Position numbers and translations under genes: made by a program
Origin: Albula goreensis
Lineage: Eukaryota > Chordata > Actinopteri > Albuliformes > Albulidae
Direction: 5' to 3'
DNA length: 64,000 bases
Assembly: GCA_022829145.1 (NCBI GenBank)
Contig: CM040753.1
Location: 2,599,149-2,663,148, forward strand
In this document: positions 53,701 through 64,000 of the stretch, one piece after another
How positions within the stretch are numbered: position 1 is the first letter of the stretch
Layout of the letters: each line of letters starts with the position of its first letter
The notes under the pieces: model-generated
Databases searched by the model: none
Seen by the model: the letters and a program-made list of their open reading frames with translations, nothing else
What the model was told of the DNA's origin: nothing

Positions 53701-56700
53701 GTGCTTTTTGTGTGTAGATGCATACTAACAAATGTGATTAACTTTACCATTTCAATTACCTATTAAAGCTGTTCCCCAGTGGTACCCACAAACCCCTGTC
53801 ATTAAAATGACATTGAAAAAGAATCCTTCAAAAAATGGCATTATTATTTAGTTTATAAATTAATAGCATTTTTGTTCTTGCATTGTGGGGCCACCATGGT
53901 GTAATTTCTTCTAGAATTATTGTTTGGAAACCATATATATATATACACAATATTGCAAAATGTTTATTAATTATACAATATTATAACTTTCATATTGTCT
54001 GATTGTGAGGCCCATTGCAGAGCTCACAGTCAAAGCCAGCGCTGGCATGAGCAGGCTGTAAGTCAGTGCCCTGCGTCGTTTATCTGGCCAAAGGTGTACT
54101 GTTAAAGCAGAATGTTCCATCCTACAGGCCCACTAATCCTGTCTAAAACAGTGTAGTTTGCCGTTCTGAGAATCAGACCCACTGGCTGTTAAGTAATAGG
54201 GTCTGCCTGAAAAAAAAAATATAACTAATTGCTCTGAAGAAAACTGAGTCACCAATTTACATAATTTTACATAATTGCCACTAAGATTTGTGTTAATCAT
54301 TACAAAGTAAACGAACTTTTAGCACATGACAGTTATAAATGATGTTATGCAGCACTTTACCCTCAGCACTGCTGGGTTTTAAGCCATTTTTTGACTTTTA
54401 GTTAATACTTAATCGTCCTTTCTTTTCAGCCCATTCCCCTGAGTGTGTGAGATGTGGCATTAGTTTGATGGCCAAATGGTTTGAGCGTTTTGTCTTCATC
54501 TGTGCTGCTAATTGTAGGAGCTCCGGTTCAGTATTCTTCAGGGACACATTCAGCGCGGAGAAGCTTCAGATATATAATGTAAAAATGTTGAAGTAATTAT
54601 TACTTGGAGTTTTTTTACATACCTTTTGCCCCCACTGTCCTAGCTATTTATGGATACTCTTAATTAAAGGCATTAATTCAGAAAATGTTGAGTCTCAATG
54701 AAAATACATCTAACGACCGTTGAGTTTTGTGTAATATGGTTGTATGAAATGCCTAATCTCAATGCAGGTGCGTGTTTCAGTGTGTCCAAATGAGAAGACA
54801 TTACAACCATGCATTGCTTTGAGACGAGAGATACATGCGCTTGTGTCCGCTCCTTTGACAAAATTGCAAAGCCATTTCGCAAAATGTTCTGGGCAGCAGT
54901 CTATGTTTTTCAAAGACCAGTTCCACCTCTCACGTTTAATAGAATTTAAGGTGGGGGTGTTTTGATTTATATAGATACATTTGCTCTGAGTCAAACGTGA
55001 AATGAGGTGAAAGAGAAGATGCCTTTAACAAAATCACATTTAAGAAGTGACATTGTGAGTTCCGGTGTGATAGGCGGGTTCTGTTTCCACTGGTTCTGCA
55101 GAAGGAGGGAAAGGATGGAGGACAAGAGAGAAACAGAGCGATGAGATACATTTCTTGTCGATGTCTAGCCAATTCAGCACTGGACAGCTCCTGCTCTTTC
55201 TGTTAGATAGCTAAACTTGAAGGTTAATTTGAAAGTTTCTCCTTCTTTCCTCCAGAAGTGTTTTTGAGCCGATACAGGGTTACTGTTCAGATAAGACAAT
55301 TTATGAAAGAAAGAGGCAGACATGATATTAACATATCTACCAAAAACTGTTTTATACAATGTATCAAAGTAGCTTCCACATACGAGGCAAAGAGGACTTT
55401 GTTAAGAGATGATAGCAATACTTGTTAGCGATTATTAAGAGATACAGTTCAGGGAAGATTGGTTTGAATATTTTCTCACAAAACTAAGAGAAATAAAAGT
55501 TGATATAAATCTTTGCAACTCTGTCACTTGAATTAAAGATTTAATACTGGGGGAATCACATTTTTAATTTAATATAATGTGTACTTAAGACAAGTAATGT
55601 GACAGCTGTGTTGTAATAGGGTAATAACGGTGGCTTCAAAAGGGCAGTTTTGTTCTTTGCTGTGACGCAAGAGCAGCGCTCACTAGCTCCAGTGACCTCT
55701 GACGGCTCCAGCATGTGCACATACTCCGCTATTGGAGCAATTATGTGCCAGGCTCAGTGCTGTCCACGCGCCGAGGCCGCCGCTGTGTCTTGCTACCATT
55801 ACGCAGAATAAAACATAAAACGAGATTTGATTCCATGCATGCTCGGCCTTCCCAGAGATGATTTTAAACTGATGCATTTTTCATCTCCGTGCCAGAGCTA
55901 CGCTCTCCTTTCTTCTGGAGCGCTGCAGTAATGGGGCCGTGTTTGCGTAATTAAAAGAATAATCGATGGCTAGACATGATAATGACTTTCCTTGTTTGCG
56001 AAAGTGGATTTTTTTTAAGGTAAACCTGCGGCTGGTGCCTTCATCCCCTGAATAATTGTTTTCGTAGACGCTCACTTTGAGAGAAGTGGAGAAATGGTAT
56101 TTGTGTTTTAAAGAAATAAGTGATAACACTCCTGGTAATAATTGAATATGATGATAATGACTTGTTTTTGTTTGCAGAAGGTGATTTATTGTTGATTTGT
56201 ACTGTGGTTTATTAAAAAAAGACAGAAGATTCACACCCTGTTATTGACCAGGTGCTGATTACCGAAGTGTACACATTTGAAAAGAAAGATGAGCACGCAT
56301 TATTTCTGCCCCTGAATGTATTATCAGTGAGAATAAAAGGTTTCAGCACTATGTGCTTTCCTAAAGAACCCTGACAAAGGCATATGGCGCTGAAGCTTTT
56401 GTTCTCCTAGACATGATAAATTTTGGAACAAACTGTGTGATCATCTTGATTTGTCCGATAGAACATTTTATGCGCAGTGCACTGTGTCTGGCTTTCTCTG
56501 GTGAACGTTAAAATGAGCGTCCTCTGAAATCCTGATGGAGATAAAAAAAAATGGAGCAGTTTTGGGTGGATCACATTTACGGTGAGATGAAGGCACTCCT
56601 GAATGAATCCCTCCCACAGACTATAGACTCACTGACACACTGAGTGTCATTCCACCACTTTCAGGAGACAGGCCATTGGTAAGGGAGATCACTGCCTGAT

Positions 56701-56762
56701 CCTTCACCCATATGGTCTATATGAACTGCAGAAGATACTGCATTACAGTAAATACAACAATC

Positions 56763-56979
56763 TACACTCACAGAAAAGGTTCCTAAAGGGTTCTTTGCTT
56801 GTCCTGCTGGGGGAACCCAACAAGGTTCTTCTTTGATATGAATTTCACTCACAGTGTTCTCTGTAGAACCTTATTCTGAGGGTTATATAAAGAACCCCTT
56901 AAAGATATCTGTATCTAAGATGAACTTTTAAGTGTTCCCCCAGCAGGACACATGAAAAACCTTCTTTTCTAAGAGTGTA
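56763..56979. mobile_element. MITE with long terminal inverted repeats, 217 bp
   Basis: The left end TACACTCACAGAAAAGGTT and the inverted right end TACACTCTTAGAAAAGAAGG pair. The inverted match resumes at TGTCCTGCTGGGGGAAC on both sides. There is no transposase frame. It resembles the common fish 'ACTCTTAGAAAAAAGGTTCT' MITEs; superfamily not assigned. Confidence 0.75.
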
Positions 56980-57439
56980 TTGACCCATGCAGAAAGCATT
57001 TAGTAGAACAGGTAAATCATTCAGATTTTTCTTTTTTTGGATGATGTAATATTGTATTCCGCTAGATCTCATACAGAACATGTGTCCTTTCTAACCGGTG
57101 CTCTATTGGCTGTAATGTGGCCTGAAATTACAACCCCACAAAACAGAGGGGGAAGGAGCAGCAGCAAAAGAGAGTAAACCAGCCATTGCATGCTGATAAC
57201 TGCACTGCATAGCGAATGCTTTATGGCTGTGAGAGGGTTATTTAATTAGCGCTTGTGTTATTTAAGCAGTTTTTTTTGTACCTGTTCTGGCATACAGCGC
57301 AGCCAATGGAAATGTGTAATAAAGGTTATTTCTGTGTTACTCAAGTCATTTGGCAATTCAAATGTATGTACAGTAGTCTCTAGACTAATGTATGTTTGGT
57401 TGTATGGGGAGAATCCTTTCAAAGACCTGAAAAGCCTCC

Positions 57440-57740
57440 AAAAGCTTGTTCTCCGTCTTTTGCAAGGTTTGGGCTTCCAAAGACATAGGACCAGGTGTGA
57501 ACTGAGATTCCTCTCCACTGTACCTGTTGTACTCCCTGTGCCAGCCAGAAGCAGATGGGCTCCCCCTCTGAGCCAGGTTCTGCTCAAGGTTTCTTCCTGT
57601 TTGTCAGGGAGTTTTTTCTCTTGCCACTGTTGCCTTGGTTTGCTCTGAGGGGTTTCAGGCCAGGGATCAATTGTAAAGCTGCTCTGCGACAACTTGTAAA
57701 AAGCGCCATACAAATAAAATTGACCTGAATTGAACTCTTC
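57440..57740 (+). mobile_element. LINE/SINE-type 3' end fragment
   Basis: GTTCTGCTCAAGGTTTCTTC, GGGAGTTTTTTCTCTTGCCA and GCGCCATACAAATAAAATTG are hallmark words of a very common teleost retroposon 3' end. The final words match the short tail at 26070. Confidence 0.7.
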
Positions 57741-57778
57741 CATTTTCCTCAGAGCCTTTATCACTCACATGTGTGATA

Positions 57779-57914
57779 ATACACACACACACGCACGCAT
57801 GCATGTGCACACACGCACATAAATGCACACGCACATAAATGCACACACAAATGTACCCAAATGTTTGCTTGTGTGTGCAAACACACAAATGCACTCAATC
57901 ATGAGAGCACACAT

Positions 57915-57971
<57 letters not shown>
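57779..57971. repeat. CA-rich microsatellite
   Basis: CA tracts with CACG and AAATGCACAC interruptions end in a pure CA run of about 58 bp. Confidence 0.95.
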
Positions 57972-57977
<6 letters not shown>

Positions 57978-60009
57978 GATGATTGAGCTCTGTGTGGGTA
58001 TTCAGTTCTGGGAACTGTTGTTGTTTTTTTCTCCATGTTTTTTCCACAGCGTCCTGCTGTTTAATTTGTTAAAGACAGCCATGTTTTTTATGTGTATATA
58101 GGAGCAGCGTGTGTTCCATCAGTGTTCCCAATCACTATGTCCAGACACTTCATAACTAATGTGTCTGAGCACCGTTCTTCATTAAAGAACATTGCACATA
58201 TCACAGAAACCAAACAGGGTCGCTATGTGAAAAATCCCTTCCTTTTAAAAAATTCTCAGGTTCCTACAGCAAAAATTCAGTTTCATACTTTATGAATTGA
58301 TGCCGGAAATGCTGATAGAATTCATGGGGCCATATTTCCATGGCATCGCTGTGTGAGCAGTAGTTTTACTGCCTACTTCAGATACTTTCATCTTAAAGTT
58401 TTGAACATTCTTCTTTGGAATTTGAAATTTAACGGTCGGATATAACTGTCATAAGGAAGTGTGACACACGACTCAGCTGCGTAATGTCTTTTTTAATTTC
58501 CATTAATGTGGTAGCGTAGCGCCTGATTATGTGTCCTTGTCTTTCCTCATTTTTATCAGGGCTGAATGAAGACATCCGTGATCCCCTGCCCTCCGGCGTC
58601 GCCCCCTCCCATCCCTCACGTTAATGTCTCCGCTCCGGTCTTTCACGGCTCGTTTCAGACAGCAATGCCCTCAAGCCACTCTGATTTACAGGACTCTCTT
58701 TCTGCAGAGTCACTTTCCAGTTAAAGCAGGATAAATCCAACAACTCACAAAAACCCCAGTGAAAAACTGCAGCAGCTGTGAGCAGTGTCACCTTCCTTTT
58801 ACCCTCCTATGCAGTAAACGAGCTTCCGTTTTTTTTTCTCTGGATAGTGCTGTATTTCAGCTGCTTTTCATGCCTGCAAACTTTTATAAAGAAAGATTTA
58901 GCTTTCTGTACCTTTTCTGTATGCATTGCAAAAGTGGTGTGTGAGAAATACTGAATGAAGGCAGCAGTTTGCATGGATCTTTTTCATCCATTGTATTCAT
59001 TTATTTTCTTTCTTTATTTTCAGGTTGTATTTACTTGGTTTATTTGTTTATTTTACATTGAAATATTCCCCTCTCTCATTTTTAGGAGTGTCTGGGATGT
59101 TGTCGGCAGTTGGACATTTTTTCCTCATCTCGGCTGCTGAAATATGTAGCTCTTTCAAAGACACCGCTGGCCTCAGGATGACTTCCCTACACACCTTGGT
59201 CCTTCCCTGCCCAGCTGCTCAGGTATGAGGGACTCCCTGATATCGGTAATGTGCAGGTGACATGTTATACCTATTCAATCTATTTACCAGTGTTGATCAA
59301 AGGAATATTCAGAGACCGTTGCATTATTATACCATGATTATTCCATTATTTGGGCCTTTCATGTACTTTTCTGAAATGATGTCAACCACTATCACCTCTC
59401 CCAGGCAGTTGCCATGTGAATAATTTTCTAAAAAAAGTTTTTGCACCCAAACTCATTCAACTCATTTGCCACAGCATAAGGTCTGATTAAATCAAGTCTG
59501 ATTCACAATCAAGACCCTTTTTTTGTTTTGATAAGGTAGAGCAATTATTCTCACCCTCTCAGAGTACACATTTATGTTGGCTTTTCATTGAAGCCTTAAT
59601 TACAGTTTTTAAAGTATAATGAGATGTTAATTGTTTTGCATTAGAGGTCTTTTTACTGTATAATTATGGATGATCAACCCTCTTAATACCACTCTCATGA
59701 AGTCACAGAGAAATATTTAATACTCATGGACAGACCTGAAGCCTGAAATCAGTAAAGTCTTAAATGCAGAAAAAGGAATGGGCACCTTGCCATTTAAACA
59801 AAATAAGAGTAAAAAAAAAAATGAGTAGTGATTACCTAAATATTTTAATTGTGTTCAAATATGTTTCAGCACAAAATGAGAGCACTTGGGTGTTATTTCA
59901 ACTATCATCTAATCAAGAGATTAGTTTGGAATGAACCAGCATCTATAGGGGTACTCCAGATCCCCTTCTGTACAGTTGGGTGTATTATTATAATGTGCAT
60001 GTATTATAA

Positions 60010-60185
60010 TGTAGGATAATGTTTAGGAAACTGGGCTTATAGATGCTGCCAGTTCAGTTCCTAAGTGGGGCATAGCCATTGAACCCTTGAGCAAGGTAAT
60101 TCAGATAAATTGCTCCAATAAATGGACAGCGTGTAAAAATGTAAACTGTGCATGTTGCTCAGGATAAAAGTGTGAAATGAAGGGA
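60010..60185 (+). mobile_element. tRNA-derived SINE, near full length but degraded
   Basis: GATAATGTTTAGGAAACTGG and GGCTTATAGATGCTGCCAG correspond to the head amplified at 15930. The body words GGGGCATAGCCATTGAACCC, TTGAGCAAGGTAATTCAG and ATTGCTCCAATAAATGGAC follow, with a GATAAAAGTGTGAAATGA tail. Confidence 0.7.
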
Positions 60186-60877
60186 GCTTTATTTAAAAAA
60201 GAAATATTTTATTTAATAACAACATAGGTGTAATGATTTCAAACAACGAGTCAACAGAATGTGAAGAGGGTGCAAAGGAAATGTGAAAGTTACATATATG
60301 TAATATTTGTCTTTGAAAGCATATGCAAATGCTGAATAATGAGAGAGAGAACCCAGATGTTTTTCACCAGGCTTTTATCTGCAGACACTTTCCTTTAACA
60401 CAGCAGATACAGCTGGACAGTCCTCTTCCCCCATAGTTTCCACTGAACAGATGTAAATACAGGAACATGTTCTGTACACACAAACAATCATACATTCATC
60501 TTCTTTTTTACATTCATTTGTGTGGCTAGTGCATTGCTCTGTGGCTCACGTTGCACAAATACATTCCTGCCCCCCTCCCCCAAACCCAAACAAGACAGAG
60601 AAGGTAGTATTTACAAAGGAATTTAAACGCTGGACTTCACATGCTGAACAATTCAAAAGCATTCAAAATCCCGGCTCCCTCACACCTCCATGTTGTATTC
60701 ACCCTCTGCATGCCCACAGTCTATTGGGAAATAATATGTAACATGGATTCCATAGTATGGATTCTTATATCTTCATGTTTGTTTATTTGTTTTTTAATCA
60801 ATGCTGACCTGAAAAGTTGGCAAAACATCAATATCAAGTGACAGAGTAAGGACAGAAATATTGGATTGGGTGAACAC

Positions 60878-60896
60878 ACACACACACACCTACACC

Positions 60897-60950
<54 letters not shown>
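60878..60950. repeat. CA microsatellite
   Basis: Two CA runs separated by CTACACCTATA; the second is about 50 bp and pure. Confidence 0.95.
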
Positions 60951-60951
<1 letters not shown>

Positions 60952-61112
60952 ACATCTAATCTAATGACTAAAAACCCAGTTGGCCTTGTCCCTCAGACAG
61001 AATGCGGTTCACATGGAGGGGCACATGTCTCTAGTATTCTGTGCCCTCCCCTGCATTAAGTGCACTTTATATCTTTAGCTTCTGCGCAGTGGACCCACAG
61101 AGACAAAAAAAA

Positions 61113-61130
61113 GCGCATGCGCGACGTCAC
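61113..61130. promoter_or_regulatory. NRF1-like and CRE-like motif pair
   Basis: GCGCATGCGC fits the NRF1 core and is followed directly by GACGTCAC, a CRE-like site. It lies about 800 bp beyond the GHSR stop in otherwise AT-rich DNA. Function is unknown. Confidence 0.35.
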
Positions 61131-61730
61131 AGGAAAGCTACCATGCATTCACACGCGTCTTCATAGCACCCTTGTACTTGCCTTTGTCTTGGCGTACAAA
61201 ACGTGGTGCTACAGTTACCTACAGTGCTCATGATGTCATCCAGAATTCAGGAACAGTTTAAGGCATTTGTTTTTGTAGTATATGAGTGTGATACTATGTA
61301 AACGTAGGACCGTTTTAAAATGAATTTTATTAAAATAAAAATAAAAAAAAAAAAACCATCTCATTCAGAATGCAAAGTCAGTGAGTCAGTGAGATACCAT
61401 GGCTTTGCACTGATTCCCTGCACCCGTCCAATGGACACGCTTCTTTGTTTCCTTTCTTATCCAAAACAAGAATACATTTCATTGGCTGTCGTGAGTCATA
61501 TATTGAACCATCCATTTCCAATCAGAGTATACTCTTAAAAAACAAATGTATGACCATACATGTTATGGAACGTTATGCAACAAATGTTTATTTCTGTACA
61601 TTTTAAGTAAAAAATAAATACAAGGACACACGTTGAGGTTATTGTTTTTCCATTCTCCTGTTTGATCTTTCTTGTTTTTGCGAGAAAGCATGAGACATGA
61701 AGTTCGCCCCATTGGTCTTCATGGTGCTGG

Positions 61731-61736
61731 TTTATT
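61731..61736 (-). terminator. GHSR: Candidate poly(A) signal of GHSR
   Basis: TTTATT on the plus strand is AATAAA on the minus strand, about 190 bp after the GHSR stop. A second one lies at 61588-61593. The choice between them is open. Confidence 0.4.
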
Positions 61737-61926
61737 CGTTTTTAATCTGTCCCTTTCTCAGAAATTCATAAATAGCCTTAGGGCAGCTGTCATGACTCAG
61801 TCCATTTTCAGCAATTTACTCAAAAAAGGCGCCTCCTGTGCGTGTATTGCCAGGAGGATTAAAGCTTTGAAAGGAAACGGCACATCTATCATGAGAAAAG
61901 AGAGGGTGCAGAAGCACGTGGCAGAG

Positions 61927-62231
61927 TCACGTGCTCAAACTCGACTCGGTCCAAACCGGGGAGCTCTCGCCCTTCATGGTGGACGCTGTCCGGCGCGAGG
62001 GCGGTTTCAAGCCGAGAAGTTTACCGGCCGCCACTCGGTACTTCTTGGACATGATGTTGTACAGGATGGGATTAATGGCGGCGCTGAGGTAAAAAAGGAC
62101 GAAAGACACGAGGTTGCAGTATTCGCTAATCTTCGACATGAGGGGTGAGCCCACCTCCGAGGACTTGGAGATTAAATACCGGCCCACGTGAAAAGGTAGC
62201 CAGCAGAGAACAAAGGCGAACACGACCACAG
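61927..62231 (-). CDS. GHSR: GHSR exon 2 (TM6, TM7, C-tail)
   Basis: The acceptor is CTTTGTCCACAG. The exon reads AVVVFAFVLCWLPFHVGRYL, then EYCNLVSFVLFYLSAAINPI and LYNIMSKKYRVA, and ends VWTESSLST before TGA (61927-61929). Human ends AWTESSINT. The C-tail carries several Ser/Thr residues. Confidence 0.96.
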
Positions 62232-63680
62232 CTGTGGACAAAGGAGAGGGGAAGGGACTGATTAACTTGAATACTTGAATAACTCTGAATAATTACAATG
62301 CCAACTTAATACCACAATACATCCATATCAGTGCTTGATTCAGCCATTCACATGTTAAAATCTAACTGACAATACTAACTTATATTCTTCATCTTTGTGA
62401 AATTACTGTAAAGTTTTCAATGCTGACAGTTCCCAAAAAAATTGCTTTGGTAAATAGTTGATTTTCTAAGGGCGCACCGGCGACTCAGAAGCTTTGGATA
62501 CCGGAGAGGTGTTGCTCTTCCTGCTCTTGAACTTGACTGAATCGCTTTTAATTGCGAGCAAAAGCTCACATCACGCCGCGCGACTGCAAGGGGCAGTCCC
62601 TGAACCTCGCGTTAAACCCAATGGACAGTGGACAGCGCTCGTTCTGAAATGACCTGATTGCGCTCTGGTGTTTCCTCACATTAACATTCCTCACACGGTC
62701 TTCAATGCCCTGCTGCGTAATTCATTCCTAGCAATGCAATGCAAAATGATGTACATTGTCTATAGTAATGACCCTGTACAAATTAAATTAAAACAAAAAA
62801 GCTGCTAATCTGTAGTGTGTCAGTTACGAATATGTCCCTCTCTAGAATGGCCACACGTGTCTGTTGTAGGTAAGAGATCGACTTACCCAGCATTTTTACA
62901 GTTTGTTTGTTGTTTTTGTCCCTGCTGGAGATATTGGGTCCCATTGCCTCCCGCCTTCCGTCTCCACAGTCTCCGGCCGATGAGACTGTACAGCACGGTG
63001 AGGCAGAACACAGGCAAGAAGAAAAAGATGCTCGAGACCCACACCATAATAGTCAGCAGACCGGACCTAATGGCGTACTGCGTCGCCTTGCACTCGTTCG
63101 TGTCCCAGGGGTTCGTCCCATTCTCGTGCTCGACCCCGACCAGGACGAATATGGGTCCCGCGCTGAAGAACGCCACCACCCAGAGGACGAAGATGACGCC
63201 CCTCACGCGACCCTTGGTCACCACCACCTTAGCCCTGAGAGGAAAGCAGATGGCGAAGTACCTCTCCACGCTCAGGGCGGTGATGTTGAGAATGGTGGAG
63301 TAGGTGCAACACTCACTGACGAACTGGAACAGTTTGCAAAGCTGTTCTCCGAAATTCCATGGCCGATACCGCCAGATCCTGTAGAGGTCGAGTGGCATGC
63401 ACATAAAAATCAGGAGGTCAGAAAAAGCCATGCTGGACAGGTACAAGTTGGTGGTGGTCCTCATGTCCTTGTATTTGGTGACCACAAGAATGGTCATTAA
63501 GTTTCCAGTAACTCCAACGAGGAACAGGAGCGAGCATGTGACAGTTATTCCTGTCAGGATCGGGACGGGGAAAAGGTTAACCGGGTAATCCGCATCCCAT
63601 TGTGTTTGGTTGTGACAATCGTCCCCATCAGCTGAACTGCAATTGAATGAACAGTTCGAGCGGTCCGTCCAGTTTTGCAT
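61927..63680 (-). CDS. GHSR: Ghrelin receptor (growth hormone secretagogue receptor), two exons
   Basis: This class A GPCR binds ghrelin at the cell surface and signals through Gq/phospholipase C. Joined exons give about 365 residues (human 366). Visible are four N-terminal N-glycosylation sequons, TM1-TM7, the TM3 glutamate (residue 123, human Glu124), Cys115-Cys197, ERY at 139-141, CWLPF in TM6 and NPILY in TM7. The second extracellular loop GVEHENGTNPWDTNEC has the mammalian length, so this is GHSR1a and not the longer-loop 'LR' form of many advanced teleosts. Identity to GHSR is clear against motilin receptor, which lacks the RAKVVVTKGRV and GVEHENGT blocks in this form. Splicing is ATGCTGG/GTAAGT to CCACAG/CTGTGGTC, giving MLAVVVFAF. 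One frame break occurs in exon 1. Confidence 0.96.
62232..62886 (-). other. GHSR: GHSR intron 1, with a possible GHSR1b read-through tail
   Basis: The intron is 655 bp with a GTAAGT donor and CCACAG acceptor. If it is not spliced, the conserved frame continues past the donor as GKSISYLQQTRVAI and stops at TAA about 107 bp in. That gives the short 5-TM receptor form known as GHSR1b. No repeats are seen. Confidence 0.8.
62887..63680 (-). CDS. GHSR: GHSR exon 1 (N-terminus to TM5 and third loop), with apparent frame break
   Basis: The start ATG at 63678-63680 opens MQNWTDRSNC. The exon runs through TM5 to the third intracellular loop. Up to GRRLWRRK the frame is conserved. After that the conserved reading (EAMGPN, then RDKNNKQTVKML) lies one base over, so one extra base sits in the GGCGGG stretch near 62947-62957. 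The 794-nt length is one more than the splice phase requires. The annotated frame as it stands would stop inside the donor. Confidence 0.93.
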
Positions 63681-64000
63681 CGCGGTGGCTATAAACCCGA
63701 GCCTTGTGAGAATAACATTAGTGGCTGCGAGTTAAAGATGGGCTGCCAGCACTGCAGCCACCGGCTCTTCATCTCCACTGTCTTACTGGCGAGATCTAGA
63801 AAACTGTCACTCAGTGGTAGGAGCAGGAGAAACAGCGCTCTTCACCAAGAATTTAGAGAGAGAAAGTGTGATGTGCTGAAGCATCTCGAGCAGGAGAAAG
63901 AGTAGTTCTTTTGTCGATTATCTAATGAATATACTCCAAAAAGGAATACATTTTCAAAAAGCACCATTAAACGCATATTTCACTTCTAAAATCCACCAAA
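63681..64000 (-). other. GHSR 5' flank
   Basis: Only 320 bp are in view. I see no clear TATA box in the right place on the minus strand and no other gene. The open frame on the plus strand here has no family match. Confidence 0.5.

Larger units (their letters stand above)
53701..61730. other. Intergenic region between FNDC3B and GHSR
   Basis: About 8 kb, mainly AT-rich unique DNA. Recognised items are a MITE at 56763, a LINE/SINE-type tail at 57440, CA tracts at 57779 and 60878, a SINE at 60010 and an NRF1/CRE-like motif pair at 61113. Open frames such as 57258-57764 minus overlap the repeat tail and are not judged genes. Confidence 0.65.

Noticed and set aside
57258-57764. 168-codon minus-strand frame
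   Set aside because: It overlaps the antisense of a retroposon tail and has no recognised family.
62907-63500. 197-codon plus-strand frame opposite GHSR exon 1
   Set aside because: It is an antisense shadow of the conserved receptor exon.

Overview
The window is vertebrate nuclear DNA, almost certainly from a ray-finned fish. It has split genes with GT-AG introns, very abundant CA/GT microsatellites and minisatellites, and fish-type SINE and LINE tails and MITEs. It carries two host protein genes in convergent orientation: FNDC3B on the plus strand and GHSR (ghrelin receptor) on the minus strand. Human 3q26 has the same neighbours in the same orientation. The FNDC3A-MLNR pair is the paralogous arrangement and was excluded by residue matches. 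I recognised no other protein-coding or RNA gene.

Positions 1-7188 hold no exon I could recognise; they are read as an upstream FNDC3B intron. Twenty FNDC3B coding exons follow between 7189 and 49312. They encode the last linker before the FN3 array, nine fibronectin type III domains and a C-terminal membrane anchor, about 945 codons. The early introns are small (0.1-2.5 kb) and the last four large introns are 3.9-9.6 kb. An AT-rich 3' UTR of about 4.4 kb ends near a good poly(A) signal at 53674. About 8 kb of intergenic DNA follows. GHSR lies at 61927-63680 in the classical two exons (TM1-5, then TM6-7). Only 320 bp upstream of its start are in view.

The two genes do not form a pathway that can be read from the sequence. 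FNDC3B (FAD104) is a tail-anchored, FN3-rich protein linked to adipocyte and mesenchymal differentiation. GHSR is a Gq-coupled peptide receptor. Their adjacency is conserved synteny.

The most notable structure is at splice sites. Short segments holding a splice site have been tandemly duplicated next to at least three FNDC3B exons: three acceptor copies before the last exon, repeated acceptor-like units before the exon at 15731, and copied exon ends with donors after the exon at 38239. Two of these copies could extend the protein in frame. A possible 51-nt in-frame cassette exon lies at 20043. Three single-base frame breaks (two in FNDC3B, one in GHSR) lie in GC-rich tracts of otherwise well conserved exons and are most simply read as consensus errors. 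I found no convincing new biological system.
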